From: Paragordius varius | Lineage: Eukaryota; Nematomorpha | DNA length: 64,000 nucleotides | Reading direction: 5' to 3' | Assembly (NCBI GenBank): GCA_964247055.1 | Contig: OZ176053.1 | Span: 6,820,001 to 6,884,000, forward strand | Part shown: piece by piece, positions 37,485 to 48,500 of the stretch | Layout of the letters: each line of letters starts with the position of its first letter | How positions within the stretch are numbered: position 1 is the first letter of the stretch | Notes under the pieces: generated by a model | Databases searched by the model: none | Told to the model about the DNA's origin: nothing | The model's input: the letters and a program-made list of their open reading frames with translations, nothing else | Translations under genes and position numbers: made by a program

Positions 37485-37560
37485 AGGGTATCCAACACAA
37501 ATGGCCGGGCCGCATTTAAAATCTATAAATTTCCATCAATAAATAATTTACTTCACAATG
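37485..37560. mobile_element. hAT MITE end fragment
   Basis: gtatccaacacaaatggc and the following ggccgcatttaaaat resemble the left end of the MITE at 56899-57162 (ttcaacacaaatggc...gcgcatttaaaat). No second end found nearby. Confidence 0.4.
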
Positions 37561-37569
37561 AAAAAGTAA

Positions 37570-37925
37570 TGATATCACTATGAAAACTAAAGTAAGAGTT
37601 ATGAAATGCATGGTTTTTCTGAGAGCGTAAACTACACAAGGTTGAACATTCAAACTTGAGAAAAAATGGGTAGTGTTGAATATAAGGTCTGATAAGGGTA
37701 AGAATGAAACAATAAATGAAAATTTAATGGGAGCTTAATGGAAACTATTATAAGAAGAAAGTTTCCATAGGCACATCTAAAGAAATACATTCCTTAGGAA
37801 GATTTGATTTTTGGGAAAGTTTATAAAAAGTAAGATAATATTAAGATGGCTGGATAATGTAAAGAAGGAACTTGGTAGAAATATAACTGAATTAAGGGAT
37901 AATGGAAAGGTACAAGTGGAGGTGA
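37570..37925 (+). pseudogene. LINE reverse transcriptase C-terminal remnant, plus strand
   Basis: Weak, much-decayed match: KTKVRVMKCMVFLRA near 37580 and RWLDNVKKELGRNITEL near 37845 follow the typical order at the end of RTE-type ORF2 proteins (K-VY-T..LYG, then GR--RWLD-I). Frame changes and stops lie between. Tentative. Confidence 0.4.
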
Positions 37926-38531
37926 CTCTGTGTGTCTATTGCTAGTCGAGATTGACTTTTTGCAATATTGTAAATGAAATTTCTCCGTAAATTACGGTTT
38001 TTAGTTTTAATGTTGGGTTCTGCCAAGGTTGCATGGGTTTCTTGTTGAATATTGTCCATCCACCTTATCCTTCTTCGGTCCCTTCGTGTACCACTAACTT
38101 TTCCCAACATCAGGCTTTTTCCAGTGAATATCTCATAATGTGGCCAAGCTGGGATAGTTTGTTGCGGATGGATATTCCAACAATGACATATCGGGATTGA
38201 TTTTTGCATTTTAGTTATTTTATCCGTCTATTATTTTGTTAGAGTTTTCTTTATATCCAGTTTAAAGGAGTTTATTATCCGTATGTTGGTTTTTTTAAGT
38301 CCAATATCACACACGTAGAGGAAAGTTGGAAAACAATTATATTTGTAAGTTGATCTTCTTTTTTAGGCTGACATCATGGGATGCCCAAATTTTGTTAAAA
38401 TTAATTGCGGTCGTTTCGGCCATAGCTATTCTCCGTTTTAACTCGGGAGTACAATTATTATCATCACGTATTAAGCTCCTGAGATATGTGTAACTTTTGA
38501 CTGTTTCAATAGTGTTCCCGTTAACGATCAT
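37892..38531 (-). pseudogene. LINE (RTE-like) ORF2 C-terminal remnant, minus strand
   Basis: Two frames: SYTYLRSLIRDDN, CTPELKRRIAMAET and KIWASHDVSLKKKI (38531-38337), then LMLGKVSGTRRDRRRIRW, MDNIQQET and a LAIDT tail (38209-37892). This is the familiar YLGSLI / RRIA / KIW-S-D-SLK / GKV-G-R--RW order of arthropod non-LTR reverse transcriptases. The stretch between the two frames has decayed. RT core and endonuclease are absent, as expected of a 5'-truncated LINE. Confidence 0.7.
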
Positions 38532-38579
38532 TAAAGCGTTTGTAACTTTCGTGTTATTATAGATAGTTTAATTTTCAAG

Positions 38580-39260
38580 AAGTTACAATTTTGCCTATGT
38601 TTTTTAAAAAATGAATTTATTCTTCGGTTTTCTTGCATAAATATTTTGAATAAATGATATCAATAGCAGTCTACTAAATAACATTTTAAGGGTTATATGT
38701 GGTTATCAATTTAATGATGTTAATTAATAAAATAGATATATTTCTATTATTTTTTTAAAATTTTAAGTAAATAATATGAATTTTTTATTTTACCAAGATA
38801 CATATGTTTTTATTTTTTCCACATATATCACGGGCCGGTTTTTTTTAAAGTGTCGCATACGGCCCGAGAGACGGGGCTTTCACTTTTTGGTCTAAAAGTT
38901 TTCAATTAAAGGGTCGGTCTTTATAGGGAATTTTAACAAAATATTTTTAATCAGTTATAGTTATTATGCGCAGGATTTTCTGTCACGTTTTCGAAAAAAA
39001 TAAACAATTTAATGTGGTATCACTGATTATTATATAATTGCAATGTATGTCTTTTAATGGTCAGACGTGAAATTGTTAATATTTTTTTGGGATTATTCAC
39101 CGAAAAAAATTCATGTAGAATACCGGAATTAAAAAAAACCATATCATGATTAATAGACATCAAAATCCCACCTCCACCTCCGCGTGGTGATGTCCGGAAA
39201 CTTACACGATGTTTAAGGCCAACGGAGGAGGTCGATTTAAGAAAATCGTAGTCTTTTTAG
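38580..39260. other. Intergenic, nothing recognised
   Basis: AT-rich sequence between two LINE remnants, with a short GC-richer patch at 38830-38880. No coding region seen. Confidence 0.5.
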
Positions 39261-39267
39261 ACATTCT

Positions 39268-39335
39268 CTAGCCTGGTGCAGCGGTACCCTGACCTCTGAA
39301 TTAAAGAGGTTGGTTTATAAGGGCATATAATCCGT
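39268..39335 (+). repeat. tRNA-like head at the 5' end of the LINE
   Basis: tggtgcagcgg (near 39275) fits an RNA polymerase III A box (TRGYNNANNNG). A downstream ggttggttta sits where a B box would be but is degenerate. It is either a SINE remnant or the element's own 5' region; no cloverleaf could be drawn. Confidence 0.4.
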
Positions 39336-39595
39336 AAAACCTTGCCTCAATTACAAAACCATGAAGAAACGACTTACAAAAATGATTAATGATAATAAAA
39401 CCTCTATTTCAAAGCGAAATTTTAATTTTAATATAAATAATAATATATATTATGATAATGCTAGTACACCTATAAATACAAATTATATAAATAATGGAAA
39501 TAAAAATAATTCAAAAACAATAATAAATAAACCAGGTACAAATGAAAAATAAAATAAAAATGAGATACAAGAATCTAAATAAAAATCGGAACCAT

Positions 39596-40632
39596 TTAAA
39601 ATTGGCTCTTGGAATGTTGAACAATGGTTAATAAGCAATGGCTGGTAATAGATACGGTGCGAAACTTAGATTTAAACATATGCTGTTTACAAGAAACTTG
39701 ATATAAAAGTGCAGGTATAAAACAATTTGATGGTTGTTCATTACTATACCAAGGTGGGAACAAAGGCCAATCTGGCGTAGCCATAATGATGAAAAATACA
39801 CATCGACAAAACCTAATTACCGTGAGTGATAGAATTATTCAAGCTAGAATGATATACAACAAATTGGTCCTTAATGTTATTTCCGTATATGCACCCCCAA
39901 AAAGGCTTGCCCGATAAATGCAAGCTGGAATTCTGGGATCAGCTCTATCAAATATGTTCCAATATACCCGAAACAGACTGCATAATGATTGGAGGAGATT
40001 TAAATGCACATGTTGGAAGCAGCGAAGGTTTTTCTGCTATACATGGAGGATACAACTTTAATAATCGGGACAAAGGAGAAAATGTCTTAGAATTCTGTGC
40101 AGCTCAGCGACTACAGTTAACAAACACTTTCTTCACCAAAAGCAAAAATAAACTGATTACATACACTTCTGGCAATAATAATACAACAATAGACTACATC
40201 CTAACTAGGCAACACATTGGAAAATATCTGGTAAATACAACCACTTATAATTCTCAAACACAGCATAAATTTTTAGCGTCAATTTTTAAATTTAACTCAA
40301 GGCCGTTCAATCATAAAACCAAACCTAGACTTAATATACACAAGTTTAAAAAACCTGATATAATGAAAAATTTCAAAAAGTCGATTAACTTAAACACTGA
40401 TAATCTAAACGTTGAAGACTCCTGGCAAAGTTTAAGAAGCAAAACGATTGAAAATGTAGAAAAATGGTGTGGTAGAAAAAAGAGCAAAGCCCAAAAGAAA
40501 TGGTGGTGGGACGATGCAATTAAGCCACTACTTAAAGAAAAGGCGCGTTTGTATAAAAAATGGAAGAAATCGAAAAGAGAATACGACAAAACTGAGTATT
40601 ACAATACAACAAAAAGGTACAAAAGGAAATAA
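39596..40632 (+). pseudogene. LINE apurinic-type endonuclease domain
   Basis: Begins KIGSWNVEQ, then LNICCLQET, YQGGNKGQSGVAIM, NVISVYAPPK and, in a second frame from 39874, MIGGDLNAHVGSSEG, HGGYNFNNRD and TTIDYILTRQHIGKYL. GDLNAHVG and the IDY block are the metal and DNA-binding motifs of RTE and 'craniofacial development protein 2-like' endonucleases. A TGA replaces the Trp after LQET and there is one frameshift. A basic linker (KWWWDDAIKPLLKEKARLYK) follows toward the RT. Confidence 0.82.
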
Positions 40633-40799
40633 ATAAATTAATGAATGAAAAAGCTAAAGATACTGCCGATAAATTGGAAAAGGAAATCCAGAATAATAAA
40701 ATTTTTAAACAAATGAAACTTTACGATAATAACAAAAAAGATATACCAACGATTAATTGTATAAAAGATAATATTAATAATATACAGAAAATTAATTAA

Positions 40800-41692
40800 A
40801 TCCATATATGGAGCAAAATCTAAACAACCCTTTAACACCCATAATAAATTCTGACAGAGATCCCTGTTGTGGCCCATTAAGGACATTCACACAAGAAATT
40901 TAGATTGCTTTAGACCAAATGAAAAACAAGGCTTCGGGCCCTAGTGAACTATGTTTTGATATCATTAAATTAATACCCAATATTTCCATGCTTTTAACAA
41001 ATTTATTTAACAAAATAATAGTTGAAATGAAAATACCCACAGACTGGGAATAAAGCATTATATTTCCCATCTTTAAAAATAAAGGAGATCTAACCTGTTC
41101 CTCATACAGGCCCTTAAAACTTCTTGAACATGGGTTAAAATTTTTTGAAATGTGCCTCAAAAATAGTATCGTCCAGCTCATATCAATTAATCCAATGCAA
41201 TTCGCCTTTTCAGCGGGTAAAAGCACAATCGATCCAATTTTCTTACTCAGACAATTACAAGATAAATACCGAGCAAAATGTCTTAAACTATTCCACCTTT
41301 TTGTCGATTTAGAAAAGGCTTACGACTCAGTACCTAGAGCATTAATAGAACCACTGCGCTACAACAACGTAGATGAATATACAATTAAGTTAATTATGTT
41401 AAACTACACTAACTCAATATGTTGTGTTCTTACACCTGTTGGGAATTCAGAGTATTTTAGAATAAATACTGGGCTGCATATGGGGTCTGTGCTAAGCCCA
41501 CTTCTTTTTATAGTTTTAATTGATTACATAAAAAAAGATATTAGAAAAGGTCTGCCAAATGAAATTCTTTACGCAGAAGACCTTATAATCACTGCAGAAG
41601 ATATTTCAATACTCGAAAATAAATATCTAATATGGTCAAAACAATTACATAATCGCGGTCTTAAGATCAATACAAACAAAACCAAAATCTAA
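40800..41692 (+). pseudogene. LINE reverse transcriptase domain
   Basis: Read in pieces: MKNKASGPSELCFDIIKLIP, KIPTDWE then a stop, SIIFPIFKNKGD, SSYRPLKLLEHG, QFAFSAGKSTIDPIFLLRQL, HLFVDLEKAYDSVPR, GLHMGSVLSPLLFIVLIDY and LYAEDLIIT. Motif order (KA-GP, FK-KGD--CS-YRP, DLEKAYD, GS-LSP, YADD-like) is that of RTE-type RTs. The first catalytic Asp of the YADD box is Glu (41568-41582), so activity is unlikely even apart from frame breaks. Confidence 0.85.
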
Positions 41693-41801
41693 TCACAGGA
41701 GTTGAACATAAAACTATAAAGTTCCCATGCCCAGTGTGCACCACTGAGGTAAAACTAAACTCACTTTGTTGAACAAAATAAAGAAATTAAGTCCATAAAA
41801 A

Positions 41802-42536
41802 ATGTTCCAAAACATAAAAGGAAAGTTAATTAATAATAGTAATTTTATCTGCACACCATGTGCTTTATCAATACCACTGCCAATATCGAATACACGTACT
41901 TTAAACTTTAATGGAGACGAACTAGAAGTTGTAACATCTTTTCCATATCTGGGCGATTATATAGCATCTGATGGTTCTTTGAGGGATGCCATTTCTCATA
42001 AAATCAGACAAGGATGGGCAAACAATCAATTAAAATATATTTTAACTAATAAAAATAACAAATCGAATCATAAGATAAAGATTTACAAAATGGGAATAAG
42101 ACCAGCTATGAAATACGGTACAGAAACCTGGGCCCTTACAGCAACAAACTTAAATAGACTTACTAGAGCTGAAAATCACATGCTCAAAATCTGCAACAAT
42201 AATTTTGATAATACCATAGAAGAAGATGAACCCATAGCTCTATTTCAGCGCAATCGATTGCGATATTACGGACATATTCAACGTATGAATTCCGATAACT
42301 GGGTACAAAAAATACAACATTTAAATATACCCGGCTCAAACAGAAAAGGCCGCCCTAAACTCACATGGTCCAAACAGCTGACCCAAGATCTATCACACTT
42401 CAAATTGAACACGAACAAGTCTTTGATAGAACATTGTTCAGAAAACTCGTGCATGAAAACCCCAGATACCCTGAAACCTAAAATGGATGGATGGATGGAT
42501 ATCATGATTAATACAGACACCTTACAAAAAAAATAA
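41802..42536 (+). pseudogene. LINE ORF2 C-terminal domain
   Basis: Open over 244 codons: VTSFPYLGDYIASDGSL, ISHKIRQGWANNQL, IYKMGIRPAMKYGTETWAL, RAENHMLKICNNN, RLRYYGHIQRM and NRKGRPKLTWSKQLTQDL. These are the thumb and tail motifs after the RT core in RTE elements (YLG, GW, Y-T-IRPA--YG-E-W, RWFGH, RGRP--W). Remote from the RT by one break at 41692-41802. Confidence 0.85.
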
Positions 42537-42545
42537 AAATTAACA

Positions 42546-43650
42546 AAAAATAATTTTTTCACTAGAAGGTTCACAAAATGGTGGCATGCAAAAAGCAACC
42601 TGATAATGATGAAGCGTTTGACCATAATGAGTTTTATATAATAATTTGTCTATGAATGTAAAGCCTACATACTTGCAATGCAAGGCAGCATTTTATAAAG
42701 TCATCAATGTTAATCATATTTTTCCGCTGGCGATCAAATTTGACAAACAATAATTGGTATATATTGTCGCTCAAACGAAACCTTTAATTATTATTTTAAA
42801 TAATCCTTGCGATTGTAATAAGTGTTTAAGTTCATCCTTAGATATAGAACCACTTTTATCCTTATATTTGGAAAATTTTTTGCCAATCATTAATATAATT
42901 TCTAAATTGTCCTCTGTAATTTTGATCAAATTTGCACATGAGCATTTTTATAGTTTCCATATGAAATAACTCCCACGTCCCTTATATTAAAAATGTAAAT
43001 ACGATTTGATAAACATTGCTGTAATTCGGTACAACTTATTAATCCATTCCCATCTTATCAACGCTATTGTATTTTTACAAATATTTACTGATTAAAAATG
43101 CTTTTCAATTGAGAATCATATGACATTTTAAAATACGTTCACTTTTCAGCGTGTAACAATTTTCACCCATTTAGCATCTTCCCAATACTCATATAACTCA
43201 CGGTACCCGACAATTGGTTTACCAATTTTACGAAGGGGTACACTCCGTTCTATCCTTATCAACATAAAACGGCGGTCTAGTATTACACCACAGTTTTAAC
43301 TCTTCCCTCGTATATAACGATTTTATGAAATCGGTTATTCAATAATATTTTTATCATATCAGTTTATAAATTCGAAAATAAGGCCTAATTTAAACATATT
43401 TTACCAATATAATGTTATGTCCCTTTTAAGAGCTAATAACAGTGGTACTTGAACCTCAGCTCCCGAAATACATGCCACCCTAAGTGTTCTATGCGCCTAA
43501 ATTTATTTTATTTTTTGAAGTACTAATTAAATGTTTTGATATTTGTCTGTATCAAACAGCTATGCAAAAAGTACACCAAAAAATAAAGGGCTTAAAAATT
43601 TATCTTGTCTCAAAGGGCGTGCACCATATAATACCGATAATAGTTGTTTT
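42546..43650. other. Intergenic, nothing recognised
   Basis: No gene, repeat end or RNA structure seen between the LINE and the TIR element. Confidence 0.5.
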
Positions 43651-44383
43651 GGGTGGAGTGAATAAAAAAAGGAAACCCTTTAAGTGTTTCCTATGCTCAC
43701 TTTTTCAAAGAAAGGGTTTCCTTATAATTTGTCTAAAAAACACATCTGATTTACTTTCCTTAAACCAAATAACATGCCAAAAAAAGGAAAATAGATAGCT
43801 CTCCTAATAAACTAACCTATTAATATTTAATATTTTAGATATCCCATAGTTTTAAATAAATCTATGGTCCGTATTAATAAAAAAAATAATCTTCAAAAGG
43901 AACTCTACCATAAGAAATGAGATTTGTTAAAAAGTTCACCCCAAAAACTAGCTTTTTGATGCCCGGGATCTGCGGGAAAGATTATTGAATCGTAGAATTT
44001 CATTTCAGATAATTGATATGCCTGTTTTATATGTTCTGCTGTTTCTTATCTAGGATCGTAGAGCAAACATTTAATTTCTACACTGTATTCCAAATATACT
44101 TAAAAAATCTAAAATATATTAAAATTAATTTGAAGCTTGAAATTCTAATTGCCTTGTTTGATCCTCTATCGATTGTAATTAAATTTATAAATATTAAGGA
44201 TGGTATTTAGCATCCTTAAAAATATGTAGGGTTTCCTTTAATAAATTTTTTTATTCACTTGAAAACAAGTGTTTCCTTAAAAATCTAATGTTAATTTTTT
44301 AGGGTTAGCTTTTTATTCACTCCCTAAGGAATCTCTTAAAAAAACTAAGGAAAGAGTGTTACCTTTTTTTATTCATTCCACCC
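43651..44383. mobile_element. Unclassified TIR element, 733 bp
   Basis: Ends gggtggagtgaataaaaaaa and, inverted, tttttattcattccaccc, complementary over about 25 bp with few mismatches. Interior copies of agggtttcctt and ttattcac give extra subterminal repeats. No transposase. Target duplication not clear. Confidence 0.65.
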
Positions 44384-45472
44384 ATTAGATTTTTACACTC
44401 AAAATAAATACATCAATTTTTTATCTAAATAATTAGCATAAGCTGTACAATATATTTCGTTGTAGGGTGAACGACCCTTGAGGCATGATAATAATTTTTG
44501 TAGCCCTTTTTGGGACTACCACTGATCAATAATAATATATATCCATAAATTTGGTATTGCCGTGATTTGTATATGAACTACATGTGACGGAATATAATGG
44601 CCAAATATACTACCTAAACAAAGCTTTTAAATGACCAGATAATGCTAACAGTGATTATGCTTCCACATCGATTATACTTAATACATAGTTTAATCAAGAA
44701 TTAAGTGAATGACTAATTATTATTATAGAAGACGGTGCAAAATTCATATAATATTAACTGATTGTTTAAATGAGTGAATTACCTTAATATTGTTAATATA
44801 CGTTTTTTCAGATGGAAAACATATTTTTATTGCTTTTGAATGCAGTTCGCAGCATTTTCTATGCTTTTCATTATTAACTTTTTTTATATTAAGGCATTAA
44901 GTCTTTTTTAGTGTTTCTATTTGGTGCAAAGATGTAAAATACTATTTTTTGCACCTTCTTTGCTTCGCCCCCAGGTCAGCCTATCTATCAAATATTCTTT
45001 TTATAAAAGCCTGGATTTTTTAAAATGAAAAAGTAGCAATAATGCTAATTATCAGGTTTTCTTTTTAATCTTGCCAGTATTGCAAATATTTGGATTTTAT
45101 AAACCACAATTAGGTCCATTTTATATGGGAACTTATTTCGTGATCAGTTAATAATTATATTATTTTAACAGTAATTTGGGATCCATTCTCATATTTTATA
45201 CACTTTAATTAGTTCATCTTTCGTTTTATTATATTTATATATGCAGAGTTGTATACACAGTAATTTATTAACTTTTTAATTATTATTTTTTGTCAAAGTT
45301 TAAAATTGTACTTATACATATTCAAATTTTATTGGAATGCACACACCATAAACTTTTGATATTCCTTACATCTTTTTGGGGCTGAAACACACTGATTAAC
45401 AAACCAACCCCTTGATAACTTATTTTTCATAACAATTTTATTGGGTAATATTCAAAACTATTTGAAAATAAA
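44384..45472. other. 3' flank of third M13 gene, nothing recognised
   Basis: AT-rich sequence downstream of the gene 3 poly(A) signal, with no coding region or repeat recognised. Confidence 0.5.
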
Positions 45473-45478
45473 TTTATT
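45473..45478 (-). promoter_or_regulatory. Poly(A) signal of third M13 gene
   Basis: aataaa on the minus strand, 27 bp after the TAA of gene 3. Supported by position only. Confidence 0.5.
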
Positions 45479-45505
45479 ATTTCCAATATGTGATCACGTA
45501 CATAA

Positions 45506-48500
45506 TTATATATAATTACAATCCAAAGAGGCTACAGGCTTTTTGCACAAAAAACTGTCGTAATACGGTTCAAAGTTTTGTAAACTCAAACTAACTCTAA
45601 AATTATTAAATGATATATATATATTAGTACAAAATAGAAATATGTGGTATGTAGCAAAATTATTTCGTTTCAAACCTGTCAGCGTAAGGTAAGTGTTCGT
45701 CAATAGATGGCATAAGATCTTGGAAATACGTCTTTGTAATTGAGCATGTATACTATCGATATATACAAAATATTTATAGAGGATAAAACGTATAATATAT
45801 TTTTTTTAGATGTAACTGTACAAAATATGTATATTCCTAAGTTGGGCAAACAAAAAAATAATTTATTTCTCATAAAAAATAAAAAGACCCACATAACCAA
45901 TATGGGCTGGCTATATGAAAATTTATATATTAAAATATAAATAACATTAATAAATAAATATTAAAAATTATGGGCTTACCCGCGAAAAATCTAACAAAAA
46001 TTGGCGATTTATGTTAGATATGTCCTGTTTTGTGTAATTGATGGTTTTCAATATGGCCTAAAATCATTAATAAAAAAAATAGATTATTATATTAAAAATG
46101 AAATCTTAACAATTTTTAGATTCCGAAAAAATGAGGTCACTGCATATGGTAGGTATAAAGAAGTTTTACTATAAAATTTATTTACAAAAATTAAAATGGC
46201 GAAAACCCAAATCGATCGATATAATAAAATAAATAAATTTCGTGTGTATTAATAAACTTCAACATTTCAAATTGTAGCGCCCAATTCGCAAAAATCAGAT
46301 TTTATAAACTTTCAAATAGTTTTTAAAAAATTTGAAGTTTGTTTACGAGAATTTTAACGTGAATATTCAACTAAGGATTAAATTTGGATATAGCACTGAG
46401 TTTTTACACCATTTCTTAAAAATACATATAAAAATTGGGCTCTTGAAACGGACGAAAAATAAAATAAGCATTTTAAGTAAATTTTATAACAAAATAAATA
46501 AATTAAATTTAAATAAAGCTTTACGATCCGTGAAACCTATGGAATGTAATTGAAAAACTATGTGTAAATTTTTTATTTTTTTTATGAGCTCTATGTAAAT
46601 ATTATCTTTTCTAACTACATTTATATATCTCACTATTCGTTGTGATAATACACTGATGAGAGCTATATAGATGTCGACATATTATAATGGCTACGAGGTA
46701 GTTGAGTTAAATGTCTCTTGCTATGTAAATTTTAATTGAACACTGTTTTTTTCCACAATCGTGGCTACTGACATGTTAATTAAATAGCTTTTAGCCATTT
46801 AAGATCCCACATGTCCTTAATGTAATAATAAATTTTTTTTCAAATTTATGGTTTATCCAATATATGCTTTTATGAATATTAGTAAAATAGGATATGCATT
46901 CGGTTGATTATTTACTCATTAAAATGACACGGATTAAAAACCGTTTTTATGAAACCGAAACCACCACATGCCTTTCTGTTTAAAATTTTAAGATACGGTT
47001 TTGGAACCTATTTTATAAATAAAACCGCATTTCAAACCTTTTATTTTTTTGAATGTTTTTTATTTAAAAATTTTCCATGCAATACTGAACCACTTTTCAA
47101 TCGATCTAATTTATAATAATTTTCAATTTTCCAGAAGAGTAGTTACAATGTTTTCTAGCTTTAAAATGACATTTTATCCACATTGTATATTATTGTGATA
47201 TAAATATACCAAGCAGGTATTAGAATCAAACTTTTTTTGACAAAAACTCTTTGAAATCAAAACTAAAGACTAAAAACTGACTTAGAAAAAAACTTAAAAT
47301 ATTATTACTAGAATAAATAAACTATACTAAAAACACTAACTTGGTAAGCTATGCGTAACCCATAATAATCCGCCAATGATTCATCCAACACATAAGTTGT
47401 AATCTATTCACATTACATATATAATAGTTTAATCATTTGTAATCAATATGATTTATATTACTAGACAACTAATTTTGACTTTTTTTTGTGCCATTCTTGT
47501 AAATTTAAAATTTAATTTGTTAAAGTACATAAATAGTATATGGAAAAAGAAATTGGTCTAACTCCTAACAATTGTTTCATCGGGTTTATTAATAATTTTC
47601 GGCCCGATTTAACGTTAAAGTTAAAAATATAAATATTTAAAGTTTTAGATATACAGCCATGTACAGTAATTGTTAATTTTTGATATCAAGAATATTTTTT
47701 TAATCCCTGTGGCATTTTTTTATCCTTTTATAAGTTTTTGCACAAGTATATAAAAAATCATTTACATATATATTTAAATGTACATACATGTCCCTTTTCG
47801 GTACACATATATGAGAGACATTAACATTGTTGCAATATGTTCCCCTTCTCGCTACATATTTTATTATAGAAATGGTAACATTGCATATGTGTTGTGCCTA
47901 ATTCATTAAATAATTTTTTAGGTTTTATACATAATTTTTTTATAAAAAATTAAGTTTTATTAATTAAGATATTTCAGAAAATCATAACTGATATTATATA
48001 AGACTATAAAAAAATATATTTGAAATTAACATATAAATCGCTTATGTGCGTAATAAAACTTGTATTATACAAATTTAAATATTGATTTGATACTGACTTT
48101 TTTTGAAAACACTATATCACCTAAAATTAGTTAAATGTCGACAAAAAATGGTAAAATAATATCATTTATAATTATTTTACAAGTGGTAATTTATTTATGC
48201 AAACATTTTCAATTTTTTTGGTGTGCTCATAATATTTAAGAAAATGAATGTGCTAAATATTTTCAAGAATTTGCACATTGAAATGGCATCTTTCCTGACT
48301 TTTTTTGATCCTGGAGTCTGGGTTATTAATGTGTTCCCATAGTTTGAATCTAATGTAGATGGCAAACTTACATCTATATTAAATTGTTAAAAACTTAATA
48401 TTTTATACAAAAAATTATATATCAGACTTATAAATTAATAATCAAAGTATGCACAACACATAACATACTGATTAATACCTAATTTTATAAAAAAATTATT

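Larger units (their letters stand above)
39361..42536 (+). mobile_element. RTE-clade LINE, near full length but inactive
   Basis: Endonuclease, reverse transcriptase and C-terminal regions follow in the order of RTE-type elements on the plus strand. An Asn-rich N-terminal frame (39361-39552) leads to KIGSWNVEQ, then the endonuclease, RT and GRPKLTW tail. The reading frame is broken several times: a stop in the LQET block near 39700, a frame change near 39897, stops near 40630 and 40797, another frame change before 41150, and a break at 41692-41802. The RT catalytic motif reads YAED, not YADD. The 3' end has a short (atgg)n run near 42486. No clear target duplication found. Confidence 0.85.

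Noticed and set aside
43484-43798. 104-codon frame on +
   Set aside because: Runs across the left end of the TIR element. No family motif.
46332-46553. 73-codon Lys-rich frame on +
   Set aside because: Intron 12 of gene 3, antisense, low complexity.
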